A program made the position numbers and the translations under genes. Source: Candidatus Hydrogenedentota bacterium (lineage in GTDB: Bacteria; Hydrogenedentota; Hydrogenedentia; Hydrogenedentales; JAGMZX01). From it: a DNA stretch of 42,308 nucleotides. The DNA is taken from contig JAKQEQ010000059.1 of assembly GCA_029556545.1 (NCBI GenBank), positions 1 to 42,308 of the forward strand, in the 5' to 3' direction. The notes beneath the pieces were generated by a model. It made no database searches, was not told the origin of the DNA, and saw nothing but the letters and a program-made list of their open reading frames with translations. Positions 6,745 to 15,664 of this stretch are shown piece by piece. How positions within the stretch are numbered: position 1 is the stretch's first letter; the number at the start of each line of letters is the position of its first letter.

Positions 6745-8096
6745 GCGAGTCGGTGCTCAAGCGCGCAGCAAAGCGCGCGGGCGCGGTGGCGCTTCTCACC
6801 GAGCTCTCCCCTGAGGAGTTGATTGCTGCGCAGTACGCGTGGGAGCTCAACGCGCGACCCGAGCAAATCACCCCGAAGCTCTCGCAGGCCGCGTTGCCGT
6901 GGCTCGTGTGGCTCCTCCTCGCCGGTCGCGGCTTTGGCAAGAGCCGCACGGGCGCGGAGTTCGCGCGCGCTGAGGCGCACGCGCAACCAGGCTCGCACGG
7001 TGCACTCATTGCTCCGACCGCCGCGGACGCGCGCGACGTCATGGTCAAGGCGCTTCTCGATTGCTCGCCGCCGTGGGAAGGGCTCGACTACGAGCCTTCC
7101 AAGCGTCGGCTTACCTGGCGCAACGGCTCGACGGCGACGCTGTACTCAGCCGAGGAGCCGGACCGATTACGCGGCCCGCAGCACCATTGGGCGTGGGCAG
7201 ACGAGATCGCGGCATGGCCGTACCTTGAAGAAGTCTGGGACATGCTCATGTTCACCCTTCGTCTCGGGGCTCACCCGCGTGTCTGCGCGTCGACGACGCC
7301 GCGGCCCCTCGCGCACATTCGCAAGCTGCTCAAGGACGACGCCACGGCCGTTACGCGCGGCTCGACGTTCGACAACGCGGAAAATCTCTCGCCGTCGTTC
7401 TTGAAGGCCGTGAGCGAGCGCTACGAGGGCACGCGCCTCGGACGTCAAGAGCTCTACGCCGAGCTACTCGACGACGTCGAGGGCGCGCTGTGGACGCATG
7501 CGCTGATTGAGCGAGCGCGCGTTGTGAGGCCGCCTCAGCTACAGCGCGTAGTGATCGCCGTCGATCCGTCCGGCTCAGCCAAGAAGACGGCAGACGAGGC
7601 CGGGATCGTTGCCGTGGGTGTTGGGCAGTGCGCGTGTCTGGGGCGCGTTGAGCCGCACGTGTTTGTGCTCGAGGACGCTTCCGGCCGCTACTCGCCGCGC
7701 GACATGGCAGAAAAGGCCATTGCGCTCCTGCGCAAGTGGAACGCCGACCGAATCGTCGCCGAGGACAACTTCGGCGGGAAAATCATCGAGGACCTGCTAC
7801 GCCTCGTCGATCCGTCGGTGCCTTACCGCGCCGTTCATGCTTCGCGTGGCAAGATCGTGCGCGCGGAACCCGTCGCGGCTCTCTACGAGCAAGGCAAGGC
7901 GCACCATGTCGGGCTGCACCGTGAGCTCGAAGACGAAATGTGTTCTTACGCGCCGCTCGTCTCGACGGAGTCACCGGGGCGCCTCGACGCGAACGTGTGG
8001 GGCATCACCGACCTCATGCTCGGAGAATTCATCGGCGATCCCGGGCGCGTTACGAGCGAGGGGCACTCGCGCTACTCAAGAAGGGATGGCATTTGA
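6741..8096 (+). CDS. Terminase large subunit
   Basis: 451 aa with both motor and nuclease domains. Walker A is A-G-R-G-F-G-K-S (61-68). Walker B is W-A-W-A-D154-E155. The RNase H-like nuclease acidic residues fit D275 (VDPSG), E341/D342 (AEDNFGG) and D424 (ITDLM). It pumps DNA into the prohead with ATP and cuts the concatemer. The layout is that of phage terminase_6/gp17-like proteins. The ATG overlaps the small-subunit stop, and the TGA overlaps the portal ATG by one base. Confidence 0.95.
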   Translation: MSESVLKRAAKRAGAVALLTELSPEELIAAQYAWELNARPEQITPKLSQAALPWLVWLLLAGRGFGKSRTGAEFARAEAHAQPGSHGALIAPTAADARDVMVKALLDCSPPWEGLDYEPSKRRLTWRNGSTATLYSAEEPDRLRGPQHHWAWADEIAAWPYLEEVWDMLMFTLRLGAHPRVCASTTPRPLAHIRKLLKDDATAVTRGSTFDNAENLSPSFLKAVSERYEGTRLGRQELYAELLDDVEGALWTHALIERARVVRPPQLQRVVIAVDPSGSAKKTADEAGIVAVGVGQCACLGRVEPHVFVLEDASGRYSPRDMAEKAIALLRKWNADRIVAEDNFGGKIIEDLLRLVDPSVPYRAVHASRGKIVRAEPVAALYEQGKAHHVGLHRELEDEMCSYAPLVSTESPGRLDANVWGITDLMLGEFIGDPGRVTSEGHSRYSRRDGI

Positions 8097-9418
8097 TGGG
8101 CATTTTCTCGGTCTTTTCGCGTAAGCCTCCGAAGGATTCCGGCGTGCGCATTGATCCGCGCATGAACATGACGCGCCAGTATCCCGAGGACACGGTCACC
8201 CCTCGCGAGCTCAAGCGCATTTTGAAAGAGGCCGACGGCGGGGACGTCGCGCGCTACATGGAGCTACTCGACGCGACGGCGGCAGATCCGAAGGCTGCCT
8301 CTGTGCTGCGCACTCGCAAGCTCGCGGTTGCTGGCGCGCCGAGGAGATTTGAGCCGGGCGACGAGAGCGATCGCGCCAAGCAGATCGCCGACGAGACGCT
8401 CGACTTTTTCAATCGGATCCCGAACGTCACGCAGTTTCTGATGCACCTTCTTGACGCGCATTATCGCGCGTTCGCAACCATGCGCCTCGAATGGGACGTG
8501 CAACCAGGACCGCTCGGACTTCGCCAGTTGATTTGCGGGTACGAGGCGATCGAGTCTCGCTTCCTGCGGTTCGAGAACGCGTGTGAGCCGCGCGTCATGA
8601 CACAGGGTGACTACCAGGGCGTGCCGATTCCGCCCGAATGGCTGTTTTTCACGATGAACGACAAGGCGGGGCCGGTTGTGCGCGGCGGCACCGGTCGCGC
8701 GCTCGTTAAGGCGTGGGTCTACAAGGGCTACTTCACGATCGACATGGCGTCGTTCATCGAGACGAACGCCAAGCCGCACGTGCAAGTCACCGTGCCGGGT
8801 CACTACGTCGAGGGCTCCGCCGAGCTCGAGCGCGCCAAGGATGCGGCGCGCGCGATGGTGTCTGACTTCATCGGGCTGGTTCCCGAGGGTGTGAACATTC
8901 AACTCATCGAGAGCGTCAAGCAGACGTCGACGGTGAGGGACACGTATCTTGCCGCGATCCGGTATCTCGACGAGGTGATCTCAATCGCCGAGCTCGGTGG
9001 CGATCTGGCCTCGGGCTCGTCGCAGTCGGGCGGTATCGGCCACGGCGCCGAGGCTGAGCAACAGGGCGACGTGAGGCAAGACATCAAGGAATTCGACGCG
9101 CTCAGTGTCGCTGATTTTCTGCAGCACTGCGTTATCACGCCTCGCACGCTGCGCCAGTACGGCGAGAATGCGCCGATCCCGAAGCTCGTGATCGACGTGC
9201 TCGAGGCCGAGGACGAGACCGAGGTCGCGACCGCGCAGAAGCTGCGAGCGGAGACGCTCGAGATTTTGCAGCGCATCGGAAAAGAAATTTCCAGCAAGCA
9301 AGTCGACGAAGAGTTCGACCTTCGTCCTCCCGACGGGAAAGAGGACGTTCTCGTCGCGAAAGCTAAGCCGGTTGCGCCGTCGCTGCCCAAAGACAGCGGG
9401 GCCTCGTCGCAGGGGTAG
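8096..9418 (+). CDS. Portal protein, Mu gp29-like (DUF935)
   Basis: 440 aa from ATG 8096 (TGATG junction, AAGGGA upstream); a longer in-frame start at 7940 would overlap the terminase by 157 bases and is rejected. The sequence follows the DUF935 portal pattern: DGGDVARYMELLDATAADP near residues 44-62, a KAWVYKGYFTIDMASF helix around 210, then FIETNAKPHVQV and a VSIAELGGDLASGSSQSGG-type segment near 300. Portals form the dodecameric ring through which DNA enters and leaves the capsid. Confidence 0.92.
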   Translation: MGIFSVFSRKPPKDSGVRIDPRMNMTRQYPEDTVTPRELKRILKEADGGDVARYMELLDATAADPKAASVLRTRKLAVAGAPRRFEPGDESDRAKQIADETLDFFNRIPNVTQFLMHLLDAHYRAFATMRLEWDVQPGPLGLRQLICGYEAIESRFLRFENACEPRVMTQGDYQGVPIPPEWLFFTMNDKAGPVVRGGTGRALVKAWVYKGYFTIDMASFIETNAKPHVQVTVPGHYVEGSAELERAKDAARAMVSDFIGLVPEGVNIQLIESVKQTSTVRDTYLAAIRYLDEVISIAELGGDLASGSSQSGGIGHGAEAEQQGDVRQDIKEFDALSVADFLQHCVITPRTLRQYGENAPIPKLVIDVLEAEDETEVATAQKLRAETLEILQRIGKEISSKQVDEEFDLRPPDGKEDVLVAKAKPVAPSLPKDSGASSQG

Positions 9419-9445
9419 GGGTAAAGCGCATGCGACGCTGGTTTC

Positions 9446-10777
9446 GTGGATGTAGCCACGCTGCTTGCAGAACCCTGGGCAATTTCCGAGCAAGGTCTTG
9501 AGCTCGTCATTGCCATTGCGAGCCGCGATGAGTTCTTCGCTGAAGTTCGCGAGCAAGCTCTAGCCGCAAAAGAGGGCGTTCCCCTCGAGAACACGCACAA
9601 GGTCACGACGCGCGGTCAAACCGCGATCATTCCGGTGGCTGGTCCGATGTTCCGTCACGCGAATCTTATGACGCGCGTCAGCGGGGCAACGAGTTACGCG
9701 ACGCTTCGCAAGGATCTGCAATCCGCTCTCGAAGATCCGAGCGTGGCGTCGATCGTGCTCAACATCGACAGCCCTGGCGGTGAAGCCAATGGCGTATCCG
9801 AACTCGCCGATGCGATTCGCGCGGCGTGCGAGGTCAAGCCGGTGGTCGCCTATGTCGGCGGAACTGGCGCGAGTGCTGCGTACTGGATCGCCGCCGCGTG
9901 TAGCAAGGTTGTTGTTTCTCAAACAGCAATGCTCGGTTCGATTGGCGTTCTGTCGTCGGTCGTGAAGTCGGCGGACGGCAAGCGAACGGTCGAGTTTGTT
10001 TCCTCGCAGTCTCCCTACAAGCGCCCCGACCTCGTCAGCGAGGAAGGCATCGCGCGCATTCAGCGCCGTGTCGACGATCTCGCGGAAGTCTTCATCGATT
10101 CGGTGGCGAAATTCCGTGGTGTTTCCAAAGTCGCAGTGCTCGAGCGATTCGGGCGCGGCGACGTGATGATCGCATCTCGCGCCGTCGAAAACGGCCTTGC
10201 CGATCGCATTGGCGACTTTGAATCGGTCGTCGCCGAACTCAACCGGGCCGAGCGGCCCAACGCAGGAGCCCCATACATGAAAACCGCACTGCTTTTGGCG
10301 TTCGGCCTCGCCGCCGACGCGAGCGACGACGCCGTTGTCGCCTTCGCGAAGAACCTGAAGGACCAGAACGGCAAGCTCACCGAGAAGTGCGCTTCGCTCG
10401 AGGCCGAAAAGGTCAAGCTCGAGGGCGACGTCAAGGCGTCTGCTTTGAGCGCGCGCGAAAAGGCGCTCGACGAGAAGATCAAGGCGTTCGCCGTCGATCC
10501 GTCGGAGCGCGCCGAGCTGCTCGAGTTGGCGCAGGAATCGCCCGCGATGTTCGACAAGTTGCTCGCCAAGCGCCTCCCGCGCAACCCCGGCGGTCCGCGC
10601 GTCGAAGTGGCGAGCGTGTTGACCGGCGCGTCGCGCGTCGATGCCGCCGAGAAGGCGATCGACGCCGAGCTCGCGGCCGATCCGAGCATCACCCCGTCGG
10701 TCGCGATGCAGCGTGCCGCCGAGAAGAACCCCGCTCTCTTCGCTGAGAGCACCAACGCCATCACCGAGGGAGCGTAG
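9446..10777 (+). CDS. S49-type head maturation protease with C-terminal scaffold domain
   Basis: 443 aa from GTG 9446 (no good Shine-Dalgarno site nearby; the N terminus LLAEPWAISEQGLE is typical of phage S49 proteases). Residues 60-250 are the ClpP/SppA fold: S109-P-G-G112, nucleophile Ser143 in GASAAYW, and likely general base Lys192 in SPYKRP. The 49-residue Ser-Lys distance matches SppA-type dyads. Residues about 278-443 are coiled-coil and Ala/Glu/Lys-rich, like a scaffold. This is the lambda C/Nu3 arrangement. The protease shapes the prohead and later removes the scaffold. Confidence 0.9.
   Translation: MDVATLLAEPWAISEQGLELVIAIASRDEFFAEVREQALAAKEGVPLENTHKVTTRGQTAIIPVAGPMFRHANLMTRVSGATSYATLRKDLQSALEDPSVASIVLNIDSPGGEANGVSELADAIRAACEVKPVVAYVGGTGASAAYWIAAACSKVVVSQTAMLGSIGVLSSVVKSADGKRTVEFVSSQSPYKRPDLVSEEGIARIQRRVDDLAEVFIDSVAKFRGVSKVAVLERFGRGDVMIASRAVENGLADRIGDFESVVAELNRAERPNAGAPYMKTALLLAFGLAADASDDAVVAFAKNLKDQNGKLTEKCASLEAEKVKLEGDVKASALSAREKALDEKIKAFAVDPSERAELLELAQESPAMFDKLLAKRLPRNPGGPRVEVASVLTGASRVDAAEKAIDAELAADPSITPSVAMQRAAEKNPALFAESTNAITEGA
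10277..10777 (+). CDS. Nested in-frame scaffold protein (internal start)
   Basis: Within the protease gene, ATG 10277 follows AGGAG at 10264-10268 with 8-nt spacing. It would give a 166-aa protein identical to the protease C terminus. Residues 35-70 are a charged coiled coil (LKDQNGKLTEKCASLEAEKVKLEG), as expected for a capsid scaffold. Lambda makes Nu3 in the same way. The site is clear in the sequence; use of the start is inferred. Confidence 0.7.
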   Translation: MKTALLLAFGLAADASDDAVVAFAKNLKDQNGKLTEKCASLEAEKVKLEGDVKASALSAREKALDEKIKAFAVDPSERAELLELAQESPAMFDKLLAKRLPRNPGGPRVEVASVLTGASRVDAAEKAIDAELAADPSITPSVAMQRAAEKNPALFAESTNAITEGA

Positions 10778-10779
10778 CC

Positions 10780-11184
10780 ATGCAGGGAATTTCGCAGACG
10801 AAGGACGCAATCATCCTCGAGAAGGCTCTCGAGGCTGACATCGGTCCGCACCTGGTTGTCGTCAAAGGCTCCGCCGATGGCGGCGTCGCCCTTCCGGGTG
10901 GCGCAGACGTCCAGTGGATGGGCGTCACGATCGAGAACGGTCTCTCTGGCGAGAAGCGCAAGGTTGTCGTCGGCGGTGGCGTGATCGTGAAGATCAAGGC
11001 CGCGGCGGCGATCGCTGAAGGCGCCAACGTGTCGATTCACGGCACGACCGGAAAGATCAAGACGGCTGCGCCCTCGACGGGCGCGAACTCATTCGTCGTC
11101 GGCAAGGCCATGGAGGCTGCGGCGAACGACGGCGACATCATCGGCGTGCTGCTCACCCCGGGCGTCGTCATGCAGGGCGCGTAA
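10780..11184 (+). CDS. Capsid decoration/cement protein (DUF2190-like)
   Basis: 134 aa starting two bases after the protease stop. The repeated beta pattern (GISQTKDAIILEKALEADIG, VVGGGVIVKIKAAAAIAEGANVSIH, ANSFVVGKAMEAAANDGDIIGVLL) is that of DUF2190 capsid cement proteins, which trimerise on the capsid surface and stabilise it after expansion. The position between protease and major capsid protein is the usual one. Confidence 0.8.
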   Translation: MQGISQTKDAIILEKALEADIGPHLVVVKGSADGGVALPGGADVQWMGVTIENGLSGEKRKVVVGGGVIVKIKAAAAIAEGANVSIHGTTGKIKTAAPSTGANSFVVGKAMEAAANDGDIIGVLLTPGVVMQGA

Positions 11185-11195
11185 GGAGATAGACC

Positions 11196-12152
11196 ATGAT
11201 CGACATTCGACAGACCTACGAACAGCCTCTGCTCTCGAAGCTGGCGCTCAAGTACTCCAATCGCGAGCTGATCGCGTCGAAGATCTTCCCGTGGGTGCCG
11301 GTTCCCACGGATCAGATCAAGTATCCGAAGTGGGATCGCGGCGCGTTCTTCAAGCGCGCGAACACCGCTTACGGCGCGCGCTCTCGCGCGAACGAGCTCG
11401 AGCTGAAGGTCACCAAGGCTTCGCACGAGCTCAAGCACCGCGGTCTCGGCGCGTGGATCGACGACGACGAGCGTCGTCTCTCGGCCGGAATCTGCGACCC
11501 GCGCGCGGCGAAGATGGAGCTCCTGCAGGATGCGATGCTCCTCGACCTCGAGCTCGAGGTTTCCTCGAAGCTGCTGACGGCGGGAAGCTACGCCTCGACC
11601 AACAAGGCCACGCTGTCCGGCTCGGATCAGTTCTCGCACGCGAGCTCTGACCCGAAGGCGACGATCCTCGCGGCGCAAGACGCGATGATCAAGCGCCCGA
11701 ACAAGATGGTCGTCGGCCGTCAGGTTCACTCGAAGATCACGACGAACCCGAAGGTTCTCGAGGCGGTCAAGTACACCGATGGCGCGATCAAGGCGCTCGA
11801 GTACAAGAAGCTCGCGGACTACTTCGAGGTCGACGAGTACATCGTCGCCGAGGGTCTGTACGACACGGCCGCCGAAGGTCAGACCGAGTCGCTCTCGTAC
11901 ATCTGGGGCAAGTTCTGCTGGCTCGGATACGTGGCGCCGAACCCGAACCCGGTCTCGATGATGGGTCAACCGAGCTTCGGCTACATGCCGATCTCGCGCG
12001 AGAAGGGCAACCTGTGGCGCGTCTACACGAAGTCCCCGGACCCCACCATGGGTGTCGGCGACGGCATGGAATACGTCAAGGTCGATGCGACGTACGAGCT
12101 TCTCGTGTGCGCGTATGACCTCGGCTACCTCTTCACGGCCGCGGTGGCGTAG
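11196..12152 (+). CDS. Major capsid protein
   Basis: 318 aa; GGAG lies 6 bases before ATG 11196. It has a major-capsid-like N-arm and strand (RELIASKIFPWVPVPTDQIKYPKWDR) and a long helix (AAKMELLQDAMLLDLELEVSSKLL). A peptide-binding P-domain (MVVGRQVHSKITTNPKVLEAVK) is followed by a closing beta region (VDATYELLVCAYDLGYLF). The family resembles Mu/HK97-fold coats of GC-rich phages. Codon use is strongly biased to GC-ending codons, as expected for the most highly expressed gene here. Confidence 0.88.
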   Translation: MIDIRQTYEQPLLSKLALKYSNRELIASKIFPWVPVPTDQIKYPKWDRGAFFKRANTAYGARSRANELELKVTKASHELKHRGLGAWIDDDERRLSAGICDPRAAKMELLQDAMLLDLELEVSSKLLTAGSYASTNKATLSGSDQFSHASSDPKATILAAQDAMIKRPNKMVVGRQVHSKITTNPKVLEAVKYTDGAIKALEYKKLADYFEVDEYIVAEGLYDTAAEGQTESLSYIWGKFCWLGYVAPNPNPVSMMGQPSFGYMPISREKGNLWRVYTKSPDPTMGVGDGMEYVKVDATYELLVCAYDLGYLFTAAVA

Positions 12153-12361
12153 TGAAGTTGCTCGCCAAAGAGCCGATCTCGCATGGCGTCGACGGCGTGT
12201 CGTTCAAGTTCGCGCCTGGCGAAACGCTCGATGTGAGCGACGCCGAAGCGCAAGCGCTGATCTTGGCGGGCGCGGCTGAGCCTTTTGTGCCCGCAAAGGC
12301 TCCCGAGCCCGCCAAGGTCGCCAACGAAGAAAAGCCCGCGAAGAAGCACGTCGAGAAGTAG
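12152..12361 (+). CDS. Small protein after the major capsid gene
   Basis: 69 aa from GTG 12152, overlapping the coat stop by one base. Residues 1-50 match a recurrent small phage protein (KEPISHGVDGVSFKFAPGE, then DAEAQALILAGAAEP). The tail is Lys/Pro/Ala-rich (residues 48-69). Such genes sit between coat and connector genes in Mu-like phages. The function is unknown, perhaps a minor head component. Confidence 0.65.
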   Translation: MKLLAKEPISHGVDGVSFKFAPGETLDVSDAEAQALILAGAAEPFVPAKAPEPAKVANEEKPAKKHVEK

Positions 12362-12379
12362 TTCGGAAAGGAGGATCGG

Positions 12380-12814
12380 ATGTCGTTTTCAGAAGAAGCC
12401 GATCTCAATCTTTCCGAGCAGCGTCTCGTTGAGCTTACCGACAGCGAGGAAGCTGTCGGCGAGAAAGACGCGGAGCTTCTCGCGCGTCTTCAGCTTCGCG
12501 CAACCAATAAGATCAAGGCAGCCCTTTACGGGAAGTACGCAGTCGATGAGAGCGATCCGCCCGAGATTCTCGTGCAGATCGAGGCGGATCTGTGGCGCTA
12601 CTACCTCTACGAGCACCGAGAAACGATGAAGGTGCCCGAGGTGGTCGAAAAGGCTTACCGCATGGCGATCGATCTCCTCGAGGGGTATCGCACCGGAACC
12701 GAGCTCCTCGCCGCGTCCCGTGTCAACGCTGCCAGCGATCCAGCCCCGAGCGCCGGCGCATTCTCGAGCGACAGCGATGCGCGCGTTTTCGGTCGCGCGA
12801 AGGATTCCCTCTAA
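12380..12814 (+). CDS. Mu gp36-like head-tail connector (DUF1320)
   Basis: 144 aa; GGAGG lies 6 bases upstream of ATG 12380. The pattern VELTDSEEAVGEKDAELLARLQLRATNKIKAALYGKY followed by LVQIEADLWRYYLYEHRE and a final helix (VVEKAYRMAIDLLEGYRTG) matches DUF1320, which forms the ring joining portal to tail. The neighbours gpG-like and gp37-like agree with this. Confidence 0.8.
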   Translation: MSFSEEADLNLSEQRLVELTDSEEAVGEKDAELLARLQLRATNKIKAALYGKYAVDESDPPEILVQIEADLWRYYLYEHRETMKVPEVVEKAYRMAIDLLEGYRTGTELLAASRVNAASDPAPSAGAFSSDSDARVFGRAKDSL

Positions 12815-13398
12815 TGGAGTTCTCCGTGAGCGTTGACGTGAGCGGCATGGTCAAGGGGTTCGACGGTTGCCGTCGACGCCTTGCGAATGCTGAGCCCGCG
12901 CATCGACTCATTGGGCGCGAGGTCCTTGTGCCCATGGTGCGCGAGAACTTCGACACCTCGGGGCAGGGGCAGTGGCCCGAGCTCGCGCCGTCCACGCTTC
13001 TCGCTCGCGCGCGCAATCCGTCGGGCAAGGCGGACATTTCCCGTGCGGGCGGTGGCGCATTCCGTGTGTTCTCGAGTCGTCGCAGTATGGGGCCGGCGTC
13101 GCGCGCGGAATCGCGTCTGATGGGGCTCTCGCGTGGCGCCCGCGGCCTCACCAAGCGCGCGCGAAAGACCGTCGAGAACGTCAAACCGCTCATTTGGTCG
13201 CGCGCGCTCTATCGCTCGATGAAGGCGATCGCGACTGACGAGTATGTCGACGTCGGAACGCCGATGATCAAGGGGCGAACGCTGTTTTTCGGTCGCGGTC
13301 GAGTGCCGGCGCGCTATCCGTTTCACTATCGCAGTGGTGACGTGAACGCGATCCGGCGCATCTACGTGCGCCACATCTTCGGGAAGCTCGTTCAATGA
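12814..13398 (+). CDS. Virion morphogenesis protein, Mu gpG-like
   Basis: 194 aa from ATG 12814 (TAATG junction); an upstream in-frame start at 12592 would overlap the connector and is rejected. Residues 30-60 show the family hallmark: a REVLVPMVRENFDTSGQG helix followed by W-x2-L-A-P-S-T. This is a tail-completion or virion-morphogenesis protein. In Mu itself gpG lies before the protease gene; here it has moved behind the connector. Confidence 0.78.
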   Translation: MEFSVSVDVSGMVKGFDGCRRRLANAEPAHRLIGREVLVPMVRENFDTSGQGQWPELAPSTLLARARNPSGKADISRAGGGAFRVFSSRRSMGPASRAESRLMGLSRGARGLTKRARKTVENVKPLIWSRALYRSMKAIATDEYVDVGTPMIKGRTLFFGRGRVPARYPFHYRSGDVNAIRRIYVRHIFGKLVQ

Positions 13399-14018
13399 CC
13401 GCGCGCGCCGCATACGCGCGCATCACGCGCGACGCGATCTTGAATGGAATGGTCGCAGCTCTTGCGTCGGTCGCAGCGACCGTGGGCGGCGCGGTGAGTT
13501 CTTCCCGGCCGTTTCACACGGTCGATCGCTACATGGGCGAGCTCTCGAGCGAGGAAGCGTTCAAGCGCGGCGGCGTTGCCGGTCGTTGTCCGGCCGTGCG
13601 CATTGCATTTGTCTCGGATCGCTCCGTCCGTACGAGCATCGGTCGTCGCGTGGACACGGTCGAGGCCACGTTTACGGCGGTCGTCTTCTCGGATTCGGTG
13701 AAGTCGAAGGACGACCGCGCCACGCTTCTTGCTCACGCTGAGACGGTTCAGCGCTTGTTGGCTGCGCGACGCTTGGGGCTCGAGATCAAGCCGCTGCGCC
13801 ATCGTGCAACGTCGGAAATCGGCGAGATCCCGCACTGCACCGCCTACGCGGTGACCTTCGCGACTCGTTACCACGTCGACTACTCCAAAGCCGTCGAATC
13901 GGTCCCGTTTCGCGAGGCCATTGGCGACATCAATCACCCGATCCTCGACGAGGAAGAGTCGATCGCGGGTCGAAACCTGATCGGCGTCAGCGTCGCCGGT
14001 CTTGAGGGAGACGCATGA
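13395..14018 (+). CDS. Mu gp37-like tail connector (DUF1834)
   Basis: 207 aa, ATGA overlap with the gpG-like gene. Residues 30-60 and 95-150 show alternating beta/alpha segments of the gp37/tail-terminator type (VDTVEATFTAVVFS, ATLLAHAETVQRLLA, HCTAYAVTFATRYHVDY). Terminators cap the tail before head joining. The family call rests on order (gp36, G, gp37, DUF2635, sheath) as well as the pattern. Confidence 0.65.
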   Translation: MTARAAYARITRDAILNGMVAALASVAATVGGAVSSSRPFHTVDRYMGELSSEEAFKRGGVAGRCPAVRIAFVSDRSVRTSIGRRVDTVEATFTAVVFSDSVKSKDDRATLLAHAETVQRLLAARRLGLEIKPLRHRATSEIGEIPHCTAYAVTFATRYHVDYSKAVESVPFREAIGDINHPILDEEESIAGRNLIGVSVAGLEGDA

Positions 14019-14191
14019 AAACCATTTTGGTCAAAGCAGTCACAAACAGCGTTCCGACCGAGGAAAACGCTCGCCGATACATCGGCGCGGAGCCCGTGCA
14101 GGTCAGCGAGACCGCGTACTACCTGCGCCGAATCTCTGACGGTGAGCTCGTGGTCGTCAGCGCATCCGCCGCTGAGAAAAAGGAGAAGTAG
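14015..14191 (+). CDS. DUF2635 small tail protein
   Basis: 58 aa; its ATG overlaps the preceding stop (ATGA at 14015-14018) and TAG is at 14189-14191. The motif order V-K, V-P, an E-P-V-x-V turn, then Y-x-L-R-R-x-x-D-G-E-L-V (residues 36-47) is that of DUF2635, found just before the sheath gene in Mu-like phages. The exact function is unknown. Confidence 0.75.
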   Translation: MKTILVKAVTNSVPTEENARRYIGAEPVQVSETAYYLRRISDGELVVVSASAAEKKEK

Positions 14192-14194
14192 GTC

Positions 14195-15643
14195 ATGGAA
14201 ATTTCTTTACCCTCTGAGATTCTCACGAGCGACAAGACGCCCCGCACGGCGGTTGCGATCGATCGCACCTCCGGCGTGAAGCAAAAGGCCGACACGGCGC
14301 GCGAAGTGCTGCTCGTCGGTCAAATGCTTTCGACTGCAGTGGTCGCGGCTGCAACTCCTACGCAGCTACTTCGCGAGGACGACGGCGCGAACTACTTCGG
14401 CGCGCGATCGATCATCGATATCGCGTGTCGCGCGGCGTTCAAGGCGAACCCGTTCGTCAAGCTGTCGGCGGTCGGGATCGCGGACGCGGGCACGAAGGCG
14501 ACGGCAACGGTGACGTTTTCCACGACCGCGACCGGCAACACGGTTTACCGGCTGCGCATCGCCGGCAAGGAAGTGGCGATCGATATCGCGACCGGCGACA
14601 CGGCGACTGTCATCGGCGACGCATTGGTTGCGGCGATCAATTCCACGGCCGTTACGCTTCCGGTCTCCGCGGCGAACTCCTCCGGCACGGTCACGCTCAC
14701 CGCGAAGAACGGCGGCACGGTCGGAAACGGCATCAAGCTCGCCGGCGCCTTCGACGCGAACGTGACGACCACGGCGGCGCTTTCGGCCTCTGCTCTTAGC
14801 GGCGGCTCGGGCGCGGTGACGATCACCACGGCGCTCGCTGCGTGCGCGTCGAAGCGCTATCACGAGATCGCGCTCTTGCTCGACGACTCGACGTCGGGCG
14901 GTGCCGTCAAGTCTCACGTCAACACCGAGGGCGACGCGGAGCACGGCCACGGCGAGCACTGCTGGCAGGCGGTCAACGGGTCTCTTTCGACGAACACCAC
15001 GCTTTCGCTGGCGCTCAACGGCCTGCGGAACATCGTGCTTTCGACCAACGCCTCCGAGTCTTGGTCGGTCGAGATCGCTGCTGCAGCGGCCGCCGCGGCG
15101 TCTCGAGTCGAGACGACGACGCAGCCGCTCAACAACCTCGTGCTCGAAGGCATCTTGCCGCCGCCGATCGCGAGTCGTTGGACGCGCACGGAGACGCGCA
15201 CCCTGATCGACAACGGGTGCTCTCCGCTCGTTGTTCTTCCGGGGGAACAGGTGGCCTTTTCGCGCGTCGTGTCGACGGGCGTCAAAAACTCCTCGGGCGA
15301 CTGGGATTACTCGCTTCTCGACGTTCCCAAGCTCCGCGGCCTCGACTACTTCCGGGACAACCTCGTGCTGATGTTCAACACGAACTACAGCGCCTCGCGC
15401 TGGGCTGACGAGGACCCCGACGGCCTTCTTCCGACGGACGTCGCGACTCCCGAGAAGGTCAAGGTTGACCTCATCGACGTCGCGCGCGAGATGGAGGGGC
15501 TCGGCGTTCTTCAGCGCGTCTCGAAGTACGAGGACGAGTTCGTCGTCGAGAAGCGCGGGAGCGCTTGCTACTTCTCGTGTCCCGCTGCGGTGGTCGACGG
15601 CATGCACGAGCGACTCGGGAAGATCGTTTACAAGCTCGGCTAA
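14195..15643 (+). CDS. Contractile tail sheath protein, Mu gpL-like
   Basis: 482 aa behind AAAAAGGAG. It starts with the sheath-type strand and loop (VAIDRTSGVKQK). A Thr/Ala-rich Ig-like insertion covers residues about 105-200. The C-terminal sheath domain has NLVLEGILPPPIASRWTRTETRTLIDNGCSPL and a late DYFRDNLVLMFNTNYS segment. The sheath contracts around the tube and drives it through the envelope, so this phage is a myovirus. Confidence 0.88.
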   Translation: MEISLPSEILTSDKTPRTAVAIDRTSGVKQKADTAREVLLVGQMLSTAVVAAATPTQLLREDDGANYFGARSIIDIACRAAFKANPFVKLSAVGIADAGTKATATVTFSTTATGNTVYRLRIAGKEVAIDIATGDTATVIGDALVAAINSTAVTLPVSAANSSGTVTLTAKNGGTVGNGIKLAGAFDANVTTTAALSASALSGGSGAVTITTALAACASKRYHEIALLLDDSTSGGAVKSHVNTEGDAEHGHGEHCWQAVNGSLSTNTTLSLALNGLRNIVLSTNASESWSVEIAAAAAAAASRVETTTQPLNNLVLEGILPPPIASRWTRTETRTLIDNGCSPLVVLPGEQVAFSRVVSTGVKNSSGDWDYSLLDVPKLRGLDYFRDNLVLMFNTNYSASRWADEDPDGLLPTDVATPEKVKVDLIDVAREMEGLGVLQRVSKYEDEFVVEKRGSACYFSCPAAVVDGMHERLGKIVYKLG

Positions 15644-15664
15644 GGCCGACGGGAGATCTGAAAA

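Noticed and set aside
7940-8095. Longer portal start
   Set aside because: Would overlap the terminase by 157 bases and has no family-like sequence there.
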